64,000 nucleotides of DNA from an uncultured Lachnospiraceae bacterium. GTDB taxonomy: Bacteria; Bacillota; Clostridia; Lachnospirales; Lachnospiraceae. Each line of letters starts with the position of its first letter. Within the stretch, counting starts at the first letter, position 1. The stretch lies in NCBI GenBank assembly GCA_910584725.1, contig CAJUBE010000002.1:62001-126000 (forward strand). The letters are read 5' to 3'. A program made the translations under genes and the position numbers. A model generated the notes under the pieces. It did not search any database. It was given only the letters and a program-made list of their open reading frames with translations, and was not told where the DNA came from. Positions 35,533-44,471 of the stretch are shown piece after piece.

Positions 35533-37440
35533 TCACATGTTACTTTTGTCGTGAAAATATGCATACCACTGTTGAAAGACAAAGAAGGCCCAGATCAGCC
35601 CCGAGTAGTTTTCTCCCGTCCCGCGTCCCCTGTCCCCTGTCTCAAGGTAACTCCTCACCAGCTTTGGCACATACGATTCATCGAATATATCTTGACGTTT
35701 CAGGAAGTCATTATCCGCATAGCATAACAATTGTTCCTTAAGCGGTCCTCTGAGCCACTTGTCCAGCGGAACCCCGAACCCTTTCTTCGGACGCTCCAAC
35801 AGCTCCCTCGGTACATAGTCGTAAGCGATATCTTTCAAAATATGCTTTTTGTCCCCCGCCGCGTATTTATAGGCATGGGGAATCCGATAGGAAAAGTCCA
35901 TCACGTCCGGATCCAGAATCGGGCAGCGCGCCTCCAGCGAATACTTCATGGACGCGCGGTCCATCTTACAGAGAATATCTCCCGGAAGATAAGTGTCCAT
36001 ATCCAGAAGCATCCGGCATATCTGCCAGTCCCCCGCCGGATAACCGCTCTCCACCGGATAGTGCACGGGAAGCGCGCGTTTCTCCGAAGGCAGTCCGCCC
36101 ACCATATCCCGCGCCATCCCCGGATAATTTCCCGCACTAAACTGCGTCTTCGTCTCCCGGTCTCTGTTCCCGGCAATCACCCGCACTTTAAAGGGCAGCT
36201 TCTTCTCCATACCAAACCGTCTGATGCCCGGCAGATTGCAGAATCCATGCACAAAGCCGCCGAGCGCATCCAGCTTCTGCGCCTGCGCCACCTTCTCATA
36301 GATATTGTAGCCGCAGTAGAACTCGTCCCCGCCGTCGCCCGAAAGCGCCACCGTGACCTGCTTTCTGGCAAGCTGACAGACTAACATTGTCGGAATCTGC
36401 GATGGATCTGCAAAAGGCTCGTCATAATACTTCGGAATGCTCTCCACCATCCGCAGCATGTCCGCCTCTGTAATCATCAGCTCCGTGTGGGCAGTCCCCA
36501 GATAATCCGCCACTGCTCTGGCATAGGGCGCTTCGTTATAGCTCTCCTCATAGAACCCGATCGAAAAGGTCTTCACGGGCAATACGGAATGCGCCTGCGC
36601 CATCGCCGTCACCAGCGAGGAATCGTAACCGCCGCTCAGGAAAGTCCCCAGCGGCACATCCGCAATCATGCGAAGCGACACAGCGCGCTGCAGGAGCGCT
36701 TTCAACTGCTCCTTCGCCTCCTCATAACTCTTTACGGGAAATTTCACCGCCCCTTCATAGGCTTCCCTCACATTCCAGTAGCTCCAGGTTTGGATCTGCC
36801 CGTCCTGAAACTTGAGAACCGCACCCGGCTTTAATTGAAACACATTCTCAAAAACACTCTCCGGCGCATTGATATACTGCTGAAAGAGATAGCGCGAGAG
36901 CACCCCCCTGTCTATCTTGGCCTGAAAATCCGGACAGGCCATAATCGGCTTCAGCTCCGACGCGAAGACAAGCTCCTCCCTCTCATACCAATAATAGAGA
37001 GGTTTCTTGCCAATCCGGTCGCGAATCAGATAGACCGCCTCTTCCTCCCGGTCAAAAAGAGCGATGGCAAACATCCCGTTAAACCGGTTCACACAAGATA
37101 TGCCCCATTTTAAATAGGCGGCTATGATCACTTCCGTATCGCAGTCCGACCGAAAGGGATAGTCCGCCAATTCTTCCCGCAGTTCTCTGAAATTATAAAT
37201 TTCGCCATTGTAGACCACAACAACCCGGCCATCCGCCGAATGCATGGGCTGATGCCCCAAAGCCGAAAGATCCAAAATGGAGAGCCGTCTCTGCGCAAGT
37301 CCCACCCGATAGCCTTCCGCCATCTCAAAAAACTCCTCGCCGCTGTCGTCCGGCCCCCTGTGGGACATCGTGTCATTCATCCTTTTCAACTGTTCGGGCG
37401 TAACCTCCCGCCTTCTAATGTACCCGCAAATCCCACACAT
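35533..37440 (-). CDS. Second asparagine synthase homologue
   Basis: AsnB-type protein of 635 aa with Cys2 nucleophile (MCGICGY), SHRGPDDSG, YNGEIYNF, the ATP loop FLSGGYDSS and LSGDGGDEFYCGY. The SGGYDSS form is common in asparagine-synthase-like genes of O-antigen and capsule clusters, where they are thought to amidate sugar acids. All glutaminase and synthetase motifs are intact. It is only moderately similar to the homologue at 30888-32843, so the pair is not a recent duplication and may act on different substrates. Confidence 0.87.
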   Translation of the reverse strand: MCGICGYIRRREVTPEQLKRMNDTMSHRGPDDSGEEFFEMAEGYRVGLAQRRLSILDLSALGHQPMHSADGRVVVVYNGEIYNFRELREELADYPFRSDCDTEVIIAAYLKWGISCVNRFNGMFAIALFDREEEAVYLIRDRIGKKPLYYWYEREELVFASELKPIMACPDFQAKIDRGVLSRYLFQQYINAPESVFENVFQLKPGAVLKFQDGQIQTWSYWNVREAYEGAVKFPVKSYEEAKEQLKALLQRAVSLRMIADVPLGTFLSGGYDSSLVTAMAQAHSVLPVKTFSIGFYEESYNEAPYARAVADYLGTAHTELMITEADMLRMVESIPKYYDEPFADPSQIPTMLVCQLARKQVTVALSGDGGDEFYCGYNIYEKVAQAQKLDALGGFVHGFCNLPGIRRFGMEKKLPFKVRVIAGNRDRETKTQFSAGNYPGMARDMVGGLPSEKRALPVHYPVESGYPAGDWQICRMLLDMDTYLPGDILCKMDRASMKYSLEARCPILDPDVMDFSYRIPHAYKYAAGDKKHILKDIAYDYVPRELLERPKKGFGVPLDKWLRGPLKEQLLCYADNDFLKRQDIFDESYVPKLVRSYLETGDRGRGTGENYSGLIWAFFVFQQWYAYFHDKSNM

Positions 37441-37461
37441 TTTGATATGTTCTCCTCTACA

Positions 37462-37525
37462 GCGGAGACTTAGAAATTCTTGGCATCGCGTCCTATGGCG
37501 CGATGTCTTTAGAACTTCTTCTCGC
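37462..37525. repeat. Composite hairpin element, unit 6 (structure 3 only)
   Basis: GCGGAGA (37462) to TCTCGC (37525) encloses CTTAGAAATTCTT/AAGAACTTCT, with one mismatch, and CATCGCG-tcctatgg-CGCGATG. Hairpins 1 and 2 are absent. It begins 4 nt after the stop codon of the NodB-like gene (37530) and ends 21 nt before the asparagine-synthase start. Confidence 0.75.
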
Positions 37526-37529
37526 GTTG

Positions 37530-38288
37530 TTATTTTACATCCTTACCCATAAAGTATTCCCGGTATTCCCCGAAGTCCTTACATTCGTTATCCACAGACT
37601 CCACCAGCTCCACATACTTTTCCTGGATCAGCGCCCGATAATTTTCAAAATTATTATAGCCCTTTTTGCTCCATGCAAAAGGATGCGTCAAAATCTGCAC
37701 TTTATCATAACCCGTGATATTTTTCTCGTCCGGATAACCGTACCGCCATACATGGTTTGCATCCGACATATATTTTACATTTAATTCCGTATCTTCTGTT
37801 ATCTTATCTGCAAAGGTGAAAAAATCATCCTGATACGCGTTGAGCAGCCCCTCCAGCTTAATATTCTCCCGGAGCACATCCTTGGAAGGCCTGTGCACGG
37901 AGAACTCCGTGATGCCAAATCCAAACATTTCACTCAGAATATCCACCTCCATACGGATGCGCTTTTTGATCTGTTCCATATCAGTCATGCCGTTCAAAGC
38001 AAAATGAAGGCCGATACGCTGCCCCCGCTCGTGCATGTCCTTGATGATATCCATATTTTTGCGCGAAAGAATATTGTAGGAGTTGTTCGTCCACTGGAAA
38101 AAGAAGGTGGATGTAAAATCCATGCTCTGCTCCACCTTGGCGAGCTGCCACGCCCTCTCCACGCTGTACTCCACATCATGGCGCATAATCACAAAAGAAT
38201 CTCTGTTTAACGCCTCCGCATAGCCGCATTGACGGCCCGTAGACTTTATAATTCTGATCATTTCCCTGTAATCGTCAAATGAAAACAT
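37530..38288 (-). CDS. NodB-like polysaccharide deacetylase-family protein
   Basis: Protein of 252 aa. Start ATG 38288 (MFSFDDYREMIRI) has GGAGGG 4 nt upstream. FVIMRHDVEYSVERA carries the His-Asp of the NodB fold, and IGLHFALNGM, FSVHRPSKD and QILTHPFAW supply further conserved His/Arg positions. No signal peptide, so it acts in the cytoplasm, perhaps on a nucleotide-linked or lipid-linked amino sugar. A free amino group made this way could be the acceptor for formyl or aminoacyl groups; that is inference. Confidence 0.75.
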   Translation of the reverse strand: MFSFDDYREMIRIIKSTGRQCGYAEALNRDSFVIMRHDVEYSVERAWQLAKVEQSMDFTSTFFFQWTNNSYNILSRKNMDIIKDMHERGQRIGLHFALNGMTDMEQIKKRIRMEVDILSEMFGFGITEFSVHRPSKDVLRENIKLEGLLNAYQDDFFTFADKITEDTELNVKYMSDANHVWRYGYPDEKNITGYDKVQILTHPFAWSKKGYNNFENYRALIQEKYVELVESVDNECKDFGEYREYFMGKDVK

Positions 38289-38343
38289 ATTTCCCTCCGC
38301 TTCTCCACTTTTGAATAAGTTTACCATATTTTTGTAAAAACCG

Positions 38344-39801
38344 CTACTGTGCCCGCCGCACGGACCGTTTCCCGTAATAAGCGGCAATGCCCTGATTCAC
38401 CCAGCCGTTTTCATCCTCGTCGATATAAAAGCACTCAAAATCTTCAATATAGTCTGGCACTTCCAGCGTCACGTCCTCATCGGGACAGGTTTCCAAATAG
38501 TCATAGAGCGCGACACATTTTTCATAATATTCTCCGTAACTTCCGTTGTGGACATGGCGCGCCACACGGTACAGGGGAAGCTCCTCCATGGATAGGGGCG
38601 TGACAATAAACGCCGCCAGACAAATGTAAAGCAAAATCGTGACCGTCCGCCCATCCGACGGCAGACCGCAGAGCCTGTGGGCACAGACACCCAAAAACAA
38701 CGCCAGATTTAAGAGGGAAATCACCATAACCGTGTCTATTATAAAATAACACCTGTTTGGAACATAATAGCCGCCATACCCGAGCGCCACGGGAAAATAC
38801 GCCACCATTCCCGAAAAAAGTGCAAGCGCCGTGGCAATGCCGTACTCCCGAAGCGCGATCCGGCATCTGCCCGACAGATACACGCCGGCCGCAATCATCA
38901 GCAGAAACACCAGTCCCAGCATCGTCCCCCGAAACAGCCTGCCCGACTCCTCCGCAAACATGCGCACGGCATAGGCAATCGCCTGCCCGAAATGCAGACC
39001 CGCGCCCGCCGTCCCGTCATGTCTTGAAAAATTGCCCGGCGCGGCCGCATTGATCAACGCGCCCACAAAGCCCGCCGCAAAAATCGTCAGATTATACCGC
39101 GAAACCTTCCGTGTCCTTAGAAAAAACACCACTGTCAGCAGCAACGCTGTATAACATCCTGCGCCCGCCACCGCCAAAGAACCACCGCTGGAGAGAAAGA
39201 GAAGAACTGCCGCAATCCCCGTAAGAACTTTTTTTCTGCCGGAGCTGCCCTCCTCCTGATTGATAAGCAGAAGCAGTGTCAGGGCAATGAACAGCAGGGA
39301 AAAAGGCATACTGTATGCCACGGCCCCGGAAAACCAAAAATAAACTTCCGCATAGACGTCCGCGTTCACCGCCGTCAGAACGAAGAGCGTGAGAAGCACA
39401 AGCTTAAAAGACACGAGGCGCCTTCCCGTCTCCTCTCGGAAGAGGGATAAACCCACCCACAACAGACCCGCCAGCGAACCGAGAAACAGCAGCGCATTCC
39501 CCACCATCACCGCCCGAAGCTGGGGCAGACCGAAATTGTTGATCGGTGAGAGAAACGCCTGCAGAAACATGGAAAACCAGGTTCCCTGCCAGTCCATGTA
39601 CAAGTCCTGCACATACAGAAGGGACGCCCAAAAATATTTCGGCAGCGAGACATGGAACGCCCCCACCCGCACGCCGTGGGTAAAATCATCCCCGCTGAGT
39701 ACCGTGTAGCCCGCGCCCATTGCAAAAACGGCCGTTACTGCCGCCATTATAATAACACATGCTATAGTTATGGCAATTCCCGCTGCTCTTTTTCTTCTCA
39801 C
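38344..39801 (-). CDS. DUF6056-like multi-spanning membrane protein
   Basis: Membrane protein of 485 aa with about 11 helices. GDDFTHGVRVG follows the first helix, DLYMDWQGTWFSMFLQAF is shared with the paralogue at 23810-25372, and the outer C-terminal tail DEDENGWVNQGIAAYYGKRS closes it. Length and charge pattern fit GT-C-type glycosyltransferases with an acidic site in the first outer loop. It lies after the MBOAT gene and 55 nt before the NodB-like gene. Confidence 0.75.
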   Translation of the reverse strand: MRRKRAAGIAITIACVIIMAAVTAVFAMGAGYTVLSGDDFTHGVRVGAFHVSLPKYFWASLLYVQDLYMDWQGTWFSMFLQAFLSPINNFGLPQLRAVMVGNALLFLGSLAGLLWVGLSLFREETGRRLVSFKLVLLTLFVLTAVNADVYAEVYFWFSGAVAYSMPFSLLFIALTLLLLINQEEGSSGRKKVLTGIAAVLLFLSSGGSLAVAGAGCYTALLLTVVFFLRTRKVSRYNLTIFAAGFVGALINAAAPGNFSRHDGTAGAGLHFGQAIAYAVRMFAEESGRLFRGTMLGLVFLLMIAAGVYLSGRCRIALREYGIATALALFSGMVAYFPVALGYGGYYVPNRCYFIIDTVMVISLLNLALFLGVCAHRLCGLPSDGRTVTILLYICLAAFIVTPLSMEELPLYRVARHVHNGSYGEYYEKCVALYDYLETCPDEDVTLEVPDYIEDFECFYIDEDENGWVNQGIAAYYGKRSVRRAQ

Positions 39802-39823
39802 CCTGTTGCTCCTTCCACCTTCC

Positions 39824-39976
39824 GTTCAGCACACGCCCATTCGCAAAATCGCGCTATCGCGCTTTCCGCTGTTTCACAGCTACTTTTTGCTCATCTGCGG
39901 GCGTTCCCTCAGACCATCATCTGCCCGTCAAACTCATGCAAGCATGATTTGCCTTGCAGATTCGGTCTGGCTGAAC
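39824..39976. repeat. Large branched palindromic element after the MBOAT gene
   Basis: Outer arms GTTCAGC (39824-39830) and GCTGAAC (39970-39976) close two branches. One is ACGCCC/GGGCGT with inner GCGC-tatc-GCGC-like and GCTGT/ACAGC hairpins. The other is CAGACC/GGTCTG with CTGC/GCAG, then CAAA, CATGC-tt-GCATG, TTTG nested inside. It starts 6 nt after the MBOAT stop codon. All stems nest without conflict, as in a structured RNA of about 150 nt. Confidence 0.65.
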
Positions 39977-39982
39977 TGTTAT

Positions 39983-41563
39983 TTAGAAACTCTGGTATAA
40001 AAATGCCGCCGTGTCGTAACTCCCGCCGTAAATCCCCGTAATCAGTAGGATGAGCACCACACCGTAATAGCAGCACCACCGCACCGCCACAGGAGAAGCC
40101 GCCAACATCCGCCGCACATCTTTTCCCTTTTCCTCCCAGACGGAAACAGCCAGCCACAGCAGACAGGCCGCCGCCAGCAGCAAAAATCCGTACCTGCTAA
40201 GCCCGTAGTCGCTTACACGCAAAATTCCCTCTTTCAGTCGGAAGTCCGCAGCAATCGCCCGATAAATCGCCCCCGCCTGAGACAGACTCTCAGAGCGGAT
40301 CAGCACATCCGCCACAAACACGATCACCCACGTTCTCGCCATACAGAACAGGGAATACAGCCTTCCTTCTCTGATAGAAAGCTTTTCCTTCCATACGCCG
40401 TACTGCTGTTCCAACACGAGAGAAACACACATAATCACACCGTAGTAGACGCCCCACAAAATATAACTCGCCGTCCTGCCGTGCCACATACCCGTCAGCA
40501 GCCAGACCAGCATTGTCCCAACGATGCCCGTCACGTGCTTTCCCATCTTCGGCCATCTCTTCTTCGCGTTCTTACCGATTTTACGCCCCGTCCCCGACAT
40601 CACAAAGGAGAACATCACATAATCCTTAAACCACGTTCCCAGCGTTATGTGCCAGCGACGCCAAAATTCCGCCACAGATTTAGAAAAATACGGTCTCTTA
40701 AAGTTCTCCGGCAGGAAAATATCAAAAGTCTCGCTGATGCCCAGCGCCATATCCATATATCCCGAAAAATCCGCGTAGAGCTGAATCATATAGGAAACCA
40801 CCGCCAGCGCATAAATACTGCCCGGAATCCCCCCATCCACGCTTCCAAACACATTTCCCGCGAAAAGATTGATCCGATCCGCAATCACCAGCTTCTTGAA
40901 CGCGCCCCAGACAAACCGCTGTACGCCGAAGAGCATTCGCTCGTAGTCAAAGATATGCTCCCTTGCAAACTCTCCCTGCAATTTGGCATAGCGGTTGAAG
41001 GGCCCCTGCGTGATCGCCGGGAAATAGGCCAAAAACAGGAAAAGCTTTGCGGGATTTTCCTCGGCCCTGCACTGTTCCCGCCCCACGTCCACCACATAAC
41101 CGATGGCTGTCAGCGTATAAAAGGAAACGCCCAGCGGCATCACCACACGGGCAAAAAAAGCGTCGCTCCGGGGCGTGGTCAGTCCCGCTCCCTGCAAAAC
41201 AGGCAGTATCACAACCATATACTTTGTGAAAAGCAAAATACCGAGACTGCAAACAAAATAAAGGATTTGAACGCGTTTTCTGCGCCTCTCAAACCCCTGC
41301 TTCAACATCTTTTTCTTCTCCTTATCCGAAAGAAGCGAAAGCGCTTCTATCTGCATCTCCAGACTGCGTTTCAAATAGATGCCGCAGCCGTAAGCGCCCG
41401 CCCCCGTAAGAAGAATCCCAATCGGAATCCCTCCCGTGCCGACCACGTAAAACAGGCCGCTCGCCACGGCCAGAATCATCCACTGCCGCTTTTTCGGCGC
41501 CAGGTAATAGAGGGCGAAAAAAATCACCCATAATATTACGAAATGAATTGATAATAATTGCAT
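39983..41563 (-). CDS. MBOAT-family O-acyltransferase (DltB/AlgI-like)
   Basis: Membrane-bound acyltransferase of 526 aa with about 11 helices. Family marks: FVWGAFKKLVIADRIN, DFSGYMDMALGISE, EFWRRWHITLGTWFKDYV (301-318) and the catalytic His361 in LTGMWHG. DltB moves an aminoacyl group from its carrier protein across the membrane to a polymer; AlgI does so with acetyl groups. The carrier protein gene starts 5 nt upstream, the adenylation gene is in the same operon, so a carrier-bound aminoacyl donor is likely here. Confidence 0.9.
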   Translation of the reverse strand: MQLLSIHFVILWVIFFALYYLAPKKRQWMILAVASGLFYVVGTGGIPIGILLTGAGAYGCGIYLKRSLEMQIEALSLLSDKEKKKMLKQGFERRRKRVQILYFVCSLGILLFTKYMVVILPVLQGAGLTTPRSDAFFARVVMPLGVSFYTLTAIGYVVDVGREQCRAEENPAKLFLFLAYFPAITQGPFNRYAKLQGEFAREHIFDYERMLFGVQRFVWGAFKKLVIADRINLFAGNVFGSVDGGIPGSIYALAVVSYMIQLYADFSGYMDMALGISETFDIFLPENFKRPYFSKSVAEFWRRWHITLGTWFKDYVMFSFVMSGTGRKIGKNAKKRWPKMGKHVTGIVGTMLVWLLTGMWHGRTASYILWGVYYGVIMCVSLVLEQQYGVWKEKLSIREGRLYSLFCMARTWVIVFVADVLIRSESLSQAGAIYRAIAADFRLKEGILRVSDYGLSRYGFLLLAAACLLWLAVSVWEEKGKDVRRMLAASPVAVRWCCYYGVVLILLITGIYGGSYDTAAFLYQSF

Positions 41564-41568
41564 ATACT

Positions 41569-41799
41569 TTACTCGTCCAAAAGGCGGGCCACCAGCTCTA
41601 TGATCGCCTCTTTGTTCCTGAAATTCTCCGCCACCACATACTTGGCGTCGATCTCGATATCGAAGGCGTCCTCCAGCTCGCTGACAATATTAATGACCGT
41701 AAAGGAGTCGATCACGCCCTCCTCCATCATATTGTCGCCCGTATAGTCGAGGGCTTCCTCACAGTATTCCTCCAGTATTTCCAACACTTTTTCTTCCAT
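41569..41799 (-). CDS. Acyl/aminoacyl carrier protein (DltC-like)
   Basis: Four-helix carrier protein of 76 aa. GVIDSFTVINIVSELED carries Ser32, the site for the 4'-phosphopantetheine arm. It is very acidic, as expected. It lies 5 nt upstream of the MBOAT gene and 82 nt after the formyltransferase gene. With the adenylation enzyme and MBOAT protein it forms the core of a Dlt-type transfer system; DltC carries D-alanine in the known system. Confidence 0.92.
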   Translation of the reverse strand: MEEKVLEILEEYCEEALDYTGDNMMEEGVIDSFTVINIVSELEDAFDIEIDAKYVVAENFRNKEAIIELVARLLDE

Positions 41800-41881
41800 A
41801 GACTACATCCTTTCCCGTCTGTCATCCACGCTTATATTTTACACCCGCATATGCGGATTTTTAATTCCTCATCTTACCATA

Positions 41882-42739
41882 TCATAACATTCGATATTTT
41901 ATTTTCAGCAGATTCCCGTCCGCCAGCGGCAGATAAAGCATGTCCGTCTCTTCCTTCCTCTTCTCCGGGGCAATCTTCCGATACCGAAGAACCTCCGCCC
42001 GCGCCCCCGCGGCTTCTGTCTGCAGCGGCGGGAATATCCCGCTCTTCCCGTAGTCCACACTGCGCAGCAGCCGGTACAGCTTCTCCGGCTCCTCCGTCAG
42101 ATCGAGAAACCCATTCCCCGGAATCTCCCCGGAACGGTACATCCGCCTCTCCGGCGAAAAGCTCTGCGGCCTTGTCGCGGCGTTTTCCTGCAAAACACTG
42201 TCGAAGCACTCGTAAAACCCTTCGCAGGCCAAATCCATCAACCGCTCCGTCAATTCATAGGCTTTCGTGTCCGGGCCGATCTCACAACTTTTCTGAATGA
42301 TGATATTTCCCTCGTCCACCCCTGCCGTCACATAATGCCAGGTGATGCCCGTCCGCTCCTCGCCCTGATAAATCACCCAGCTCGGCGCGTTTCTCCCGGG
42401 ATAATCCGGCAGAAGCGCATTGTGAAAGTTGATGATCGTGATATGTTCCCGCTCCACCAATGCCGCCGGGAACAGATAATTGTTGCTGGCCGAAACGATC
42501 AGCGTCTTCTCCCGTATTTCACCGAGATACCCGCCAAGCTCCCGCTTGTCCGGCATGGACGCGAAGGGAATCCCTCTCTCCTCGCAAATCTGCCTTGTGA
42601 CGCTCAGGGCATGGGGTTCATGCTCGATAAATTCCAGCGCATAGCCATAGTCTGCCCGCCTGTCGTCCGTATATTTCAATATTTCCCCGGCGGCCTTGCC
42701 GTATCCGATTATCACAATCCGCTGAAAATCTGTGTTCAT
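41882..42739 (-). CDS. Formyltransferase-family protein
   Basis: Protein of 285 aa with the GART/methionyl-tRNA-formyltransferase fold. The catalytic triad is complete: Asn104 and His106 in NFHNALLPDYPGRN, and Asp142 in TGITWHYVTAGVDEGNI. It would use N10-formyl-tetrahydrofolate to formylate an amino group. Too short and diverged for Fmt. Known relatives formylate dTDP-4-amino sugars or, in the LgrA peptide synthetase, the carrier-bound first amino acid. Position between the adenylation gene (7 nt away) and the carrier gene favours a carrier-bound aminoacyl substrate; that is inference. Confidence 0.85.
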   Translation of the reverse strand: MNTDFQRIVIIGYGKAAGEILKYTDDRRADYGYALEFIEHEPHALSVTRQICEERGIPFASMPDKRELGGYLGEIREKTLIVSASNNYLFPAALVEREHITIINFHNALLPDYPGRNAPSWVIYQGEERTGITWHYVTAGVDEGNIIIQKSCEIGPDTKAYELTERLMDLACEGFYECFDSVLQENAATRPQSFSPERRMYRSGEIPGNGFLDLTEEPEKLYRLLRSVDYGKSGIFPPLQTEAAGARAEVLRYRKIAPEKRKEETDMLYLPLADGNLLKIKYRML

Positions 42740-42746
42740 ACAACTC

Positions 42747-44366
42747 CTATTTTATATATTCCCTGAGTTTCACCCGGTCAATCTTTCCGTTGGCGTTGAT
42801 CGGCATCTTCTCCACCCGGATCACCTTATTCGGCAGCATGTAGTCCGGCACCAGATGGGAAATCTTTTCGTTGATATGCGCCTTGTCCAACTCCTCCTCG
42901 ATAAAGAGCACGATCTTCTGACGCTTCTCGTCGTAGAGACAGCAGTTTAAGGAAATTTCCGGCAGCGAAGACACCGCCGTCTCGATCTCTCCCAGCTCGA
43001 TCCGATGCCCCATATGCTTGATCTGGAAATCTTTTCTGGAAAGATAAATGATCTCCCCACGCTCATTGTATTTCACGATATCTCCCGTCCGATAAATCAG
43101 TTCAGGCACCGCAAGGTTCAACGGATTCTGCACAAATGCCTCCCGCGTCTTCTCCGGGTTCTTATAATAACCCATGGACAAAGACGTGCCTCTGACACAG
43201 AGCTCGCCCGCTTCCTCCCCCGTCACCAGCTCATTCTTCTCATTTAACACGAGAATGTCCGTGTTCGGCATAGGGAATCCGATCGGCAGCGGTTCCTCGT
43301 CGGAAAACTCGCGGTCTACCATATAATAAGTGCAGGCGTCGGTGATTTCCGTGGGGCCGTACAGGTTCGCGTACTGTACGTCCGGCAGGAATTTCCGCCA
43401 CACGTTAAGCTGCTTGTTCGGCATGACCTCGCCGCAGAACAGCACCCGCCGCAGCGTGTCCGACAAATCCACGTTCTTGAATGCCTTGAGCTTCGCCACC
43501 ACGATCAGCGCCGACGGCACCCAGAAAATCGTGTTGATCTTCTTTTCCTTCAAATATTCCAGAAGAGGCACCGGCTGTGCAAAGAGTGTTTTCGGGATAA
43601 TATAAGTCGTCGCACCCGTTTTCAGGGTGCTGTAAATGTCCAGAATAGAATTGTCAAAATAGAACGGCGCCTGGTTGCCGAAGCTGTCCTTCTCCGTGAT
43701 TTCAAAGGTCTCCGTCACCCAGTCTATGTAGTCAATCACCGCCCGATGGTTGATCGTCACACCCTTGGGCACACCCGTGGAACCTGAGGTAAACAGCACA
43801 TAGAGCAGATCGGTGTCGATGCCCTTCCTGCGCGCCGCCTCAAGAGCCGCCTCCCGCACAGACTCTGTTTCTCCTGTTCCGGCAGGCGTACATCCCTTCC
43901 TCTCATCTTTTCCTTCCAACGATGAGGAAACATTCCCCATCCCGGTATCTTGTTGTTCCGCCTCCTGTACATCTGCCGCCAACAAATCCTCCAACAGAAG
44001 GAACTCTCCCTTATAGTCAAACGCCGAAAAAACTTCCCGTAAAGCCCCTGTCGTTATCACCACGGCAGGTTCCAATACTTCCAATATCTTATTGACCCGG
44101 CTCCCCGGCATATCCACGTCGATGGGAGAATAAAAGTTGCAACTGTAAGCCGCCCCCATAAAGGAGACAAGCACATCCACACCCTTTTCCAGAAAAATAG
44201 CGACAGGCTTCTTAAAAAGCCCCCGCGCCGTCAGCTCGCAGGCGATGGCTCTGGCCTGCGCACGCAATTCGCTGAATGTAATTTCCTTATTCTCATCCGC
44301 GTAGGCTGTGTGATCGGGGAAACGCGCCGCCGTATCATCCAGCCAGTAAGTAACGTTTGCTTTCAT
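42747..44366 (-). CDS. Amino-acid adenylation enzyme (DltA-like)
   Basis: Stand-alone adenylation protein of 539 aa. Core motifs: LFTSGSTGVPKG (191-202), FYFDNS (235-240) with Asp238 at the position that holds the substrate amino group, NLYGPTE (334-340), YRTGD (425-429), IKHMGHRIELGEIE and the catalytic Lys in NANGKID (528). This marks an amino acid, not a fatty acid, as substrate. Residues about 131-180 are a low-complexity acidic insertion not found in DltA. ATG 44366 has AAGGA 8 nt upstream. It would load Ser32 of the carrier protein encoded at 41569-41799. Confidence 0.9.
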   Translation of the reverse strand: MKANVTYWLDDTAARFPDHTAYADENKEITFSELRAQARAIACELTARGLFKKPVAIFLEKGVDVLVSFMGAAYSCNFYSPIDVDMPGSRVNKILEVLEPAVVITTGALREVFSAFDYKGEFLLLEDLLAADVQEAEQQDTGMGNVSSSLEGKDERKGCTPAGTGETESVREAALEAARRKGIDTDLLYVLFTSGSTGVPKGVTINHRAVIDYIDWVTETFEITEKDSFGNQAPFYFDNSILDIYSTLKTGATTYIIPKTLFAQPVPLLEYLKEKKINTIFWVPSALIVVAKLKAFKNVDLSDTLRRVLFCGEVMPNKQLNVWRKFLPDVQYANLYGPTEITDACTYYMVDREFSDEEPLPIGFPMPNTDILVLNEKNELVTGEEAGELCVRGTSLSMGYYKNPEKTREAFVQNPLNLAVPELIYRTGDIVKYNERGEIIYLSRKDFQIKHMGHRIELGEIETAVSSLPEISLNCCLYDEKRQKIVLFIEEELDKAHINEKISHLVPDYMLPNKVIRVEKMPINANGKIDRVKLREYIK

Positions 44367-44471
44367 CGTCTTTTCCTTATTCTTGATAAACCGGAATGAC
44401 TTTTCGCTCATTCCTTTTCATAGCATCCGCTGCCGGTTTTCTTTCCGCCAGCCATATAACATACAGGCAAA

